Shown: positions 1-5,462 of the stretch, piece after piece
Numbering within the stretch: position 1 is the first letter of the stretch
How the letters are laid out: every line of letters starts with the position of its first letter
Source: Bacillota bacterium
GTDB taxonomy: Bacteria > Bacillota > Clostridia > UBA1381
Direction of reading: 5' to 3'
DNA length: 6,477 bases
Assembly (NCBI GenBank): GCA_021205715.1
Contig: JAJPXA010000110.1
Coordinates: 1 to 6,477 of the forward strand
Notes under the pieces: generated by a model
What the model saw: only the letters and a program-made list of their open reading frames with translations
What the model was told of the DNA's origin: nothing
Databases searched by the model: none
Translations under genes and position numbers: made by a program

Positions 1-71
1 CCCGCGCGCCACAAAGCGGCGCCGGCTCGCAAATCGAGCCTGCGGGACAGTGTTAAAATAACCTCAAATCG
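1..71. repeat. Tandem structured repeat, copy 1
   Basis: This is the first of two copies of a 71-base unit; the second starts 114 bases later and differs at one base only (A56 versus T170). Within the unit, CCCGC (1-5) can pair with GCGGG (42-46), enclosing two hairpins: GCGCC (6-10) with GGCGC (18-22), and GGCTCG (24-29) with CGAGCC (35-40). Together they make a compact three-way junction. The unit then runs through an extended -10-like TG-T-TAAAAT (51-59) into CCTCAAATCG. It sits at the window edge, so the array may continue upstream. No coding role is supported. It could be a dispersed REP/MITE-like element or a structured leader RNA; the sequence alone cannot decide, and the strand is unknown. 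Confidence 0.85.
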
Positions 72-99
72 CATTCAAAGCGGAGCTTTGAGGATTGAG
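63..99. other. Variable hairpin after repeat copy 1 (GGA triloop)
   Basis: TCAAAGC (75-81) and GCTTTGA (85-91) form a perfect 7-bp stem around the triloop GGA (82-84). Outside it, CTCAAATC (63-70) can pair with GATTGAG (93-99) with one bulged base, giving a two-tier stem. Loops of the form GNA are known to make unusually stable small DNA hairpins by a sheared G-A pair. The same architecture, with other bases, follows repeat copy 2. It is perfectly symmetric in the stem, so strand is not determined. Confidence 0.6.
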
Positions 100-114
100 A
101 ACATTGAAACACAC

Positions 115-185
115 CCCGCGCGCCACAAAGCGGCGCCGGCTCGCAAATCGAGCCTGCGGGACAGTGTTATAATAACCTCAAATCG
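115..185. repeat. Tandem structured repeat, copy 2
   Basis: This copy matches positions 1-71 at 70 of 71 bases. The predicted fold is kept: closing stem 115-119/156-160, hairpin 120-124/132-136 and hairpin 138-143/149-154. Here the upstream flank is visible, and AACAC (108-112) can pair with GTGTT (164-168). The whole element can therefore be bounded by an inverted repeat of about 61 bases. The single difference from copy 1 turns TAAAAT into TATAAT (168-173), a consensus -10 hexamer. The copy ends about 85 bases before yicC, so any transcript from it would read into the operon. Confidence 0.85.
165..173 (+). promoter_or_regulatory. Candidate extended -10 promoter for the operon
   Basis: TG-T-TATAAT gives a perfect -10 hexamer (168-173) preceded by the extended -10 TG (165-166). 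No TTGACA-like -35 lies 16-18 bases upstream, where the repeat arm CAAATCGA sits, so recognition would depend on the extended -10. Predicted start is near 180, leaving about 90 bases of leader before yicC. Copy 1 has TG-T-TAAAAT at 51-59, a weaker relative. Because the motif belongs to a repeated element, the match may be incidental. Confidence 0.4.
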
Positions 186-213
186 TGTGCCAAATCGAAG
201 ATTTGGACGATTT
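180..213. other. Variable hairpin after repeat copy 2 (GAA triloop)
   Basis: CCAAATC (190-196) and GATTTGG (200-206) form a perfect 7-bp stem with triloop GAA (197-199). AAATCG (180-185) and CGATTT (208-213) form an outer 6-bp stem, with TGTG opposite a single A as an internal loop. Its place relative to the repeat core matches the hairpin after copy 1 within one base, but the stem sequence differs while pairing is kept. If the nearby -10 element is real, transcription would start at about position 180, placing this hairpin at the very 5' end of the leader. Confidence 0.6.
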
Positions 214-238
214 CGGACGATATGGCGATGTATATGCC

Positions 239-252
239 GATTAAAATTAATC
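239..252. promoter_or_regulatory. AT-rich palindrome before yicC, operator-like
   Basis: GATTAA (239-244) and TTAATC (247-252) are perfect inverted half-sites separated by two A bases. It ends four bases before the yicC Shine-Dalgarno (GGGAG, 257-261). A small dimeric regulator could bind such a site, and it could also hide or expose the ribosome site in RNA. No known regulator can be named from this sequence, and an AT-rich palindrome of this size can arise by chance. Confidence 0.3.
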
Positions 253-270
253 ACACGGGAGATATGAAAA

Positions 271-1149
271 ATGTTAAAAAGTATGACCGGCTACGGCAGA
301 CGGGAGCAGATTGTAAACGGCAAAAAAATTATGGCTGAAATAAAATCGGTGAATCACAGATATGCCGATTACAATATAAAAATCCCCAGACATATGGGAT
401 TTTTGGAGGACAATATACGAAAGTTCGTATCGGAACGCGCGGTGCGCGGCAAGATTGACATATATGTCAGCGTCGAAAATTACAGCGAATCCGACAAAAA
501 TTTGTATCTTAACGAGGAGCTTGCCGCCGATTACATAAAGACACTTGAAACGCTGCGCGACAAATTCGGTTTAAAGGACGATATAAGCGTGATGAGCGTG
601 GCGCGGTATACGGATATATTTAAGGTTGAGCAAAAGCAGGAGGACAGCGAGGAGGTATGGCAGAGCGTAAAGGCGGTTTTGGCGCCGGCGGTTGACGATT
701 TTCTCGCGATGCGCTCGCGCGAGGGCGAGCGGATAGAAAATGATTTGCGTCAAAGAATAGAATATATGCGCTCTCTCGCCTTAAAGGTAGACGAGCGTTC
801 GCCGCAGACCGTTGAGGAATACAAAAGCAAGCTTTATACCAAAATAAAAGAGGTGCTTGACGACAGGAGCATTGACGAAGCGCGAGTGCTTACCGAGGTC
901 GCGATATTCGCGGATAAGGTTGCGGTAAATGAGGAAACCGTAAGGCTTGCGAGCCACTTTGATGAATTTGAGAGGATTTTAACAAGCGGCGAGCCGGCGG
1001 GCAGACAGCTTGACTTCCTTATTCAGGAAATAAATCGAGAAACAAACACCATCGGCTCAAAGGCGTCGGATGTTGAGATAGCCAAAATTGTCGTAGAGCT
1101 TAAGGGCGAGATTGAAAAGCTCAGGGAACAGGTGCAGAATATCGAATAA
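271..1149 (+). CDS. yicC: YicC/YloC family endoribonuclease
   Basis: The 292-aa product is close to the length of E. coli YicC. It begins with the family signature LKSMTGYGR and continues with EIKSVNHRY (residues 23-31) in the N-terminal YicC domain. The C-terminal DUF1732 domain shows DEARVLTEVAIFADK (about 202-216), LDFLIQEINRETNTIGSKAS (247-266) and the closing EIAKIVVELKGEIEKLREQV helix (from 269), all typical. Family members are reported as cytoplasmic RNases that affect small-RNA turnover; the exact substrate here is unknown. The ATG at 271 is preceded by GGGAG (257-261). An ATG at 264 is out of frame. It is the first gene of the visible operon, and remA follows after 16 bases. No key motif seems missing. 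Confidence 0.95.
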   Translation: MLKSMTGYGRREQIVNGKKIMAEIKSVNHRYADYNIKIPRHMGFLEDNIRKFVSERAVRGKIDIYVSVENYSESDKNLYLNEELAADYIKTLETLRDKFGLKDDISVMSVARYTDIFKVEQKQEDSEEVWQSVKAVLAPAVDDFLAMRSREGERIENDLRQRIEYMRSLALKVDERSPQTVEEYKSKLYTKIKEVLDDRSIDEARVLTEVAIFADKVAVNEETVRLASHFDEFERILTSGEPAGRQLDFLIQEINRETNTIGSKASDVEIAKIVVELKGEIEKLREQVQNIE

Positions 1150-1165
1150 AGCGAGGGTGCAAAAT

Positions 1166-1420
1166 ATGAAAATTATAAATATCGGCTTTGGCAATATGGT
1201 CAATTCCGACAAGATAATAGCGGTCGTAAGTCCCGAATCCGCGCCGATAAAGCGCATAGTGCGCGAGGCGGAGGACAGAGGGATGCTTGTAAACGCGACC
1301 TACGGCAGAAAAACGCGCGCGGTTGTGGTTATGGACAGCGAGCATATAGTGCTTTCGGCGCTTCAGCCCGAAACCATCAGCGGACGAATTAACGATGAGG
1401 AGGGCGCGAAGGATGAGTAA
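1166..1420 (+). CDS. remA: RemA family DNA-binding regulator (DUF370)
   Basis: This 84-aa protein contains the RemA hallmarks INIGFGN (residues 3-9), SPESAPIKR, DRGMLVNATYGRKTRAVV and LSALQPET. In Bacillus subtilis RemA is a ring-forming DNA-binding protein that activates biofilm-matrix and osmoprotection genes. In organisms without those targets its role is less clear, so a general regulatory role is inferred. The frame is open upstream to 1112, but ATG 1166 is chosen because GAGGGTG (1153-1159) lies six bases before it and the N-terminus then matches the family; the longer form would overlap yicC. Its end overlaps gmk by eight bases (1413-1420), which suggests translational coupling. Confidence 0.95.
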   Translation: MKIINIGFGNMVNSDKIIAVVSPESAPIKRIVREAEDRGMLVNATYGRKTRAVVVMDSEHIVLSALQPETISGRINDEEGAKDE

Positions 1421-2033
1421 CTTACCGGCTTCGGGCAAGGGATTGCTTTTTGTTATGTCGGGACCTTCCGGCACGGGCAAGGGCACGATTTGCGGCGAGC
1501 TTATAAAAAGCGGAAATATTTTCCTATCCGTGTCAAGCACGACGCGTGAAAAAAGAAAAGGCGAAATCGACGGCGTCACGTATAATTATACGACAGTAGA
1601 CGAATTTGAGAAAATGATTGCCGGCGGCGAAATGCTTGAATACGCGAAATACGGGGATAATTATTACGGAACGCCCAAAAAAACGGTGACCGAAATGCTT
1701 GCGGCGGGCAAAAACGTTTTGCTTGAGATTGAGCCGCAGGGCGCGGCGCTGGTTAAAAGCAAAATGCCCGAGGCGGTGCTTTTGTTTATCCTGCCGCCGT
1801 CGGCGCGCGAGTTAAAAAAGCGGCTTTGCGAGCGCGGACGCGAGTCTGACGAGGAAATTGCCAAGCGGCTTCAAGCCGCCGGCTGGGAGCTTAGTCAGGC
1901 GCCGCTCTACAATAAAATGTTCGTAAACGACGATCTCGGCGAGTGTGTCGAAAGGGTTGGCGAATACATAAGCGAAAAAACGCGCGAGCGCGCGTTCCTT
2001 GATAATTTGATCGAGGAACTGCAAGATATTTAA
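1413..2033 (+). CDS. gmk: Guanylate kinase
   Basis: Cytoplasmic enzyme phosphorylating GMP to GDP with ATP, feeding GTP, dGTP and (p)ppGpp pools. The 206-aa length is normal. Visible motifs are the P-loop GPSGTGKGT (17-25), the GMP-binding SVSSTTR (39-45) with GEIDG (50-54), GGEMLEYAKYGDNYYGT (71-87), and the lid region with PPSARELKKRLCERGRESDEEI (from 128). The segment usually read as LEIDVQGA is LEIEPQGA here (104-111), with Glu107 replacing the usual Asp and a Pro after it. ATG 1413 is chosen because AGGAGGG (1398-1404) sits eight bases upstream; the in-frame ATG at 1395 overlaps that site. The gene lies between remA and rpoZ, as in Bacillus and Clostridium. Confidence 0.96.
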   Translation: MSNLPASGKGLLFVMSGPSGTGKGTICGELIKSGNIFLSVSSTTREKRKGEIDGVTYNYTTVDEFEKMIAGGEMLEYAKYGDNYYGTPKKTVTEMLAAGKNVLLEIEPQGAALVKSKMPEAVLLFILPPSARELKKRLCERGRESDEEIAKRLQAAGWELSQAPLYNKMFVNDDLGECVERVGEYISEKTRERAFLDNLIEELQDI

Positions 2034-2042
2034 GGTAAGCAA

Positions 2043-2058
2043 CGCCGCTTTCGCGGCG
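2043..2058. other. GC-rich hairpin between gmk and rpoZ
   Basis: CGCCGC (2043-2048) and GCGGCG (2053-2058) form a perfect 6-bp GC stem with loop TTTC, ten bases after the gmk stop. A run of seven T (2075-2081) follows, but 16 bases after the stem, too far for a standard intrinsic terminator. It directly precedes the rpoZ Shine-Dalgarno. Possible roles are protecting or separating the gmk and rpoZ messages, or attenuation; none is shown by the sequence. Confidence 0.5.
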
Positions 2059-2097
2059 CTCTGAATAAATAAGATTTTTTTAAGGAGAGATGTTATT

Positions 2098-2481
2098 ATG
2101 ATGATAAAACCGGGAATTACGGAGCTTTCAAGATGCGTTGACAGCCGATACACGTTGGTGACGATGGCGTCGAAAAGAGCGAGAATGATAGGCGAGCATA
2201 CCGTTGAGGAAAACGGTAAATTTGTCACCGTAAAGCCGGTGTCCATAGCGGCGAATGAAATCGCCGAGGGCAAAATCGGCTACGTAAGATCCGATTCAAT
2301 CAAGGAGGCGGAGCAGTACGAGGCGGAAAAAGAGGCGGCAATTTTGCAGTACTCGGAAAACAGCTTTGAGGAAGAAGCCGTTGATACCGAGGAGGAAAAC
2401 GTTGAAAACGCGGACGAGAGCGCGGAAGAAAACAGAAAATCAAACGGATTTGATTTTCTTAATTCGCCGGCGGACGAGTAA
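2098..2481 (+). CDS. rpoZ: RNA polymerase omega subunit with acidic C-terminal tail
   Basis: The omega core covers about residues 1-62, with the signature SRYTLVTMASKRARMI (16-31) and VSIAANEIAEGKIGYV (48-63). Omega binds the beta-prime subunit, aiding polymerase assembly and, in some bacteria, ppGpp response. The 127-aa product is longer than most Firmicute omegas (roughly 65-90 aa). The excess is a tail of about 60 residues with 22 Asp/Glu against 4 Lys/Arg. Residues 87-111 contain 13 acids and no basic residue, and FDFL (118-121) lies near the end. ATG 2098 follows AGGAG (2083-2087); a second ATG at 2101 is possible but lies farther from the site. priA starts 29 bases downstream. Confidence 0.93.
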   Translation: MMIKPGITELSRCVDSRYTLVTMASKRARMIGEHTVEENGKFVTVKPVSIAANEIAEGKIGYVRSDSIKEAEQYEAEKEAAILQYSENSFEEEAVDTEEENVENADESAEENRKSNGFDFLNSPADE

Positions 2482-2510
2482 TTTCAACGCGTCGCAGAAA
2501 GGATTTCAAA

Positions 2511-4943
2511 GTGATTGCGCGGATAGTTGTTGACCATCGTTTCAAGGAAACAGACAAGGTTTTTGATTACCTCATACCTCCGGAGCTGGAGGATGATGTG
2601 GAAATCGGCAGCAGAGTCATTGTTCCGTTTTCAAAAGCGAATACGGAAATCGAGGGCTTCTGCGTTGAGATTAAGGAAAGCACAAAGGTTAAAAATCTGA
2701 AGCCTGTAATGCGCCTTGTAACCGATGTTAAGGCTTTTGACGGCGATATGCTCGCTATTATAAAATGGATGCGCGAGAAATATCTCGTAAGCTATCAGGA
2801 TATTATAAGAACCGTTATTCCGTCGGGAAGCAATATAAAAAGCGAGGAAATTATAACGCTTGAAAACGACGCCGAAACCGACGATAAACGATGCGGCGAA
2901 ATAATAAGCATTTTAAAAGACAGCGGCGGCAGACTTGAAATTAAGAAAATCGAAAAAGCGGCGGGTTTTAACGCGCGCCCCAAAATTAACGAAATGATTA
3001 AAGCGGGGGTTGTGTCGAGGAGCTTTAAGCAGACCTCTGCCGTGTCGCAGAGAACGCAAAAGCACGTTCGGCTTTTAATAAGCGAGGACGCGGCGCGTGA
3101 TGAATCGGCGGCGCTTATCAAAAAAGCGCCGGTTCAGTCGAGGATGATTGATGTTCTCGCCGTAAACGGCGGTTTAAGCGTCACGGATTTGCTCTCGTAT
3201 ACGGGCGGCTCAAAAAGCACGCTTGACGCGCTTGTCCGCAAGGGCTTTGCCGAGGTATACGACGAGGTTGTCGAGCGCAGTCCGTTTAAGGATAAGACCT
3301 ATACTCCCACGGAGAAAATGCCGCCGACCTACGAGCAGCAAAGGGCAATTGACGAGATAACGCACAGTATGAAAGAGAGCGAGGGCAGGGTGTTTTTGCT
3401 TCACGGCGTAACCGGAAGCGGAAAAACCGAGGTTTTTATGCAGGCTATTGATTACTGCATATCAAACGGAAAAACCGCGCTTGTGCTTGTGCCGGAAATA
3501 TCGCTTACATCGCAGATGGTTTCGCGTTTTGTTTCGAGATTCGGCGCGCGCGTGGCGGTTTTGCACAGCGCCTTGTCGCTCGGCGAGCGTTACGACCAGT
3601 GGCTCAGGATTTACGAGGGCGGCGCGGATATCGTTATCGGCGCGCGCTCGGCGGTTTTCGCGCCGCTTAAAAATATGGGAATTATAATAGTGGACGAGGA
3701 ACACTCGTCTACGTATAAATCCGAAATGTCGCCGCGTTATCAGGCTAAGGATGTCGCGATAAAGCGCGCGGAGCAGTGCGGCGCGGCGGTGGTTTTGGCA
3801 TCGGCGACGCCGTGCGTTGAAAGTATGTATAGGGCGCGCGGCGGCGAGTATGAGCTTATCACGATGAAGGAGCGCTTCAATAAAAACAAAATGCCCGATA
3901 TTTTTATCGAGGATATGCGCGAGGAGCTTAAAAACGGCAATAAAAGTATGCTGTCGGAGCGTCTTAAATCCGAGATTATTAAAAATATCGAAAACAAGGA
4001 GCAGACGATTTTGTTCCTTAACAGGCGCGGCTTTTCGACATTTGTGTCGTGCAGAAGCTGCGGCTATGTCGCGAAGTGCCCAAACTGCAATATATCGCTT
4101 ACATATAACCGTGCGGGCGACGCGCTGAAATGCCATTACTGCGGCTATACAAGAGCCAATTATAAGATTTGCCCGTCCTGCGGAAGCAAATATATAAGAT
4201 ATTTCGGCGGCGGCACTCAAAAGGTCGAGGCTGAAATTAAATCTGTTTTTCCGGATATAAAAACCATAAGAATGGACATTGACACCACGGGCAAAAAGCA
4301 ATCGCACGAGAAAATTTTGGAGCGGTTTGAAACGGAAAACATAGACGTTTTGATAGGCACACAGATGGTTGCCAAGGGCTTGGATTTTGAAAATGTCACG
4401 CTTGTCGGCGTGATAAGCGCGGACACGATGCTTAATATGGAGGATTATCGAAGCGCGGAGCGTACATTTTCGATGCTTGAACAGGTATCGGGGCGCGCCG
4501 GAAGAGGCAAAAAGGCGGGAAGGGCGGTTATTCAAAGCTATTCGCCCGAAAATGAGGCGATAGCGCTTGTAAAGGAGCATAATTACATCAAATTTTACGA
4601 AAACGAAATTTTACAGCGCAAGCTGCTATGGTATCCGCCGTATTCGGAGATTGTGTGCATAATGTTTTCGTCCGGCTCGCAGACGCTCGCTGCGCAGTGC
4701 GCGAAATTTTTCGCGAAGGAAATGGGGAGCTTTGACGGCGGCGAAAATAAAGTCGCGGTTTTGGGGCCCGCGCCGTCGGCTATATCAAAGCTGAAAAATA
4801 AATACAGATACCAAATAATCGTAAAATGCTCCGATTGCGACAGCTTAAACGAGCGCTTTGAAAAAGCGCGCTCGGCGTGCAAATCGCATAAAAATTACGG
4901 AACGGTTTCGATTGTTATAGATAAAGAGCCGAATATGCTTTAA
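2511..4943 (+). CDS. priA: Primosomal protein N' (replication restart helicase PriA)
   Basis: PriA is the 3'-5' DNA helicase that recognises stalled forks and reloads the replicative helicase. The 810-aa size matches Bacillus PriA. An N-terminal 3'-DNA-binding domain (about 1-105, with FDYLIPPEL) and a winged-helix region precede helicase lobe 1. There the Walker A GVTGSGKT (299-306), VPEISLT (327-333), DEEH (395-398) and SATP (431-434) are seen. Eight cysteines (514, 517, 523, 526, 541, 544, 554, 557) form the two zinc sites in lobe 2. Motif V is GTQMVAKGLDF (616-626) and motif VI is QVSGRAGR (658-665). The start is GTG 2511 with AAAGGA (2498-2503) seven bases upstream. No catalytic residue appears lost. 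In many Firmicutes coaBC sits just before this gene; here it does not. Confidence 0.97.
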   Translation: MIARIVVDHRFKETDKVFDYLIPPELEDDVEIGSRVIVPFSKANTEIEGFCVEIKESTKVKNLKPVMRLVTDVKAFDGDMLAIIKWMREKYLVSYQDIIRTVIPSGSNIKSEEIITLENDAETDDKRCGEIISILKDSGGRLEIKKIEKAAGFNARPKINEMIKAGVVSRSFKQTSAVSQRTQKHVRLLISEDAARDESAALIKKAPVQSRMIDVLAVNGGLSVTDLLSYTGGSKSTLDALVRKGFAEVYDEVVERSPFKDKTYTPTEKMPPTYEQQRAIDEITHSMKESEGRVFLLHGVTGSGKTEVFMQAIDYCISNGKTALVLVPEISLTSQMVSRFVSRFGARVAVLHSALSLGERYDQWLRIYEGGADIVIGARSAVFAPLKNMGIIIVDEEHSSTYKSEMSPRYQAKDVAIKRAEQCGAAVVLASATPCVESMYRARGGEYELITMKERFNKNKMPDIFIEDMREELKNGNKSMLSERLKSEIIKNIENKEQTILFLNRRGFSTFVSCRSCGYVAKCPNCNISLTYNRAGDALKCHYCGYTRANYKICPSCGSKYIRYFGGGTQKVEAEIKSVFPDIKTIRMDIDTTGKKQSHEKILERFETENIDVLIGTQMVAKGLDFENVTLVGVISADTMLNMEDYRSAERTFSMLEQVSGRAGRGKKAGRAVIQSYSPENEAIALVKEHNYIKFYENEILQRKLLWYPPYSEIVCIMFSSGSQTLAAQCAKFFAKEMGSFDGGENKVAVLGPAPSAISKLKNKYRYQIIVKCSDCDSLNERFEKARSACKSHKNYGTVSIVIDKEPNML

Positions 4944-4984
4944 AGCGGCTGAAAATTATGTAATACGGATAGAGGACGGATGTT

Positions 4985-5452
4985 ATGGCGATAAGAGAAA
5001 TAAGATTAGAGGGCGACGAAATTTTGACGAAAAAATGCAAGGAGGTAAAGCTCTTTAACGAAAGGCTTCACACCTTGCTTGACGATATGTATGAAACTAT
5101 GACAAAGGCGGGCGGAGTAGGTCTTACAGGCCCGCAGGTAGGAGTTTTGAAAAGAGTAGTCGTGATTGATGTGGGCGAAACTCCGGGCGAGAACAAAATA
5201 GAGCTTGTCAATCCCGAGATAATCGAAAGCGAGGGTTCTCAAAGGGACAGTGAGGGATGCCTTTCGGTACCGGATATTTTCGGCATTGTCGAGCGCCCGA
5301 AAAAGGTTACGGTTCGAGCGCAGGACAGATACGGAAAATGGTTCAAGCTGACGGGCGAGGATCTTCTCGCGAGAGCGATATGCCACGAAACGGATCATCT
5401 TGAGGGGATAATATTCCGCGAACACGTTATAGAATATTGCGAGAAGAAATAA
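4985..5452 (+). CDS. def: Peptide deformylase
   Basis: Metalloenzyme that removes the formyl group from the N-terminal methionine of new proteins at the ribosome. All three family motifs are present in 155 aa: GVGLTGPQ (44-51), EGCLSVP (90-96) and HETDH (134-138). Cys92, His134 and His138 are the metal ligands and Glu135 is the catalytic acid. Motif 1 is usually GVGLAAPQ; Thr48 and Gly49 are a variant, and Gly at the second site is, as I recall, common in Clostridia. ATG 4985 is preceded by AGAGGA (4971-4976). The 41-base gap from priA holds no clear terminator. fmt follows after 10 bases, pairing formylation and deformylation in one transcript. Confidence 0.97.
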   Translation: MAIREIRLEGDEILTKKCKEVKLFNERLHTLLDDMYETMTKAGGVGLTGPQVGVLKRVVVIDVGETPGENKIELVNPEIIESEGSQRDSEGCLSVPDIFGIVERPKKVTVRAQDRYGKWFKLTGEDLLARAICHETDHLEGIIFREHVIEYCEKK

Positions 5453-5462
5453 CGAGGAAGAT

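Noticed and set aside
1..185. CRISPR array
   Set aside because: Only two copies are seen, the repeat core (71 bases) is longer than CRISPR repeats, and the intervening 43 bases form a hairpin like the one after copy 2 rather than a unique spacer.
1..267. A forward frame open from base 1 to TGA 265-267, with the repeat in frame (114 is divisible by 3)
   Set aside because: It has no convincing start in the window. The translation is Arg/Lys-rich, and near-perfect palindromes explain the sequence better than codons do. It could only be the tail of an upstream gene, which cannot be tested here.
264..271. ATG at 264 as the yicC start
   Set aside because: It is out of frame with yicC and opens only a short frame. 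ATG 271 gives the family N-terminus.
1112..1165. Longer remA start overlapping yicC
   Set aside because: The added 18 residues do not resemble RemA, and ATG 1166 has its own ribosome site.
1395..1412. Longer gmk start at ATG 1395
   Set aside because: It would add a basic MRRARR stretch and use an ATG overlapping the ribosome site that serves ATG 1413.
1865..1879. Palindrome GCGGCTT-C-AAGCCGC in gmk
   Set aside because: It encodes ordinary conserved residues (KRLQAA) and has only a one-base centre; codon use explains it.
2043..2081. Intrinsic terminator after gmk
   Set aside because: The T-run begins 16 bases after the stem, whereas a terminator needs it directly after.
3462..4580. Long open frame on the minus strand opposite priA, and other antisense frames
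   Set aside because: These lie wholly opposite well-identified genes, have Arg/His-rich translations without known motifs, and arise from the GC-rich third codon positions of the sense gene.
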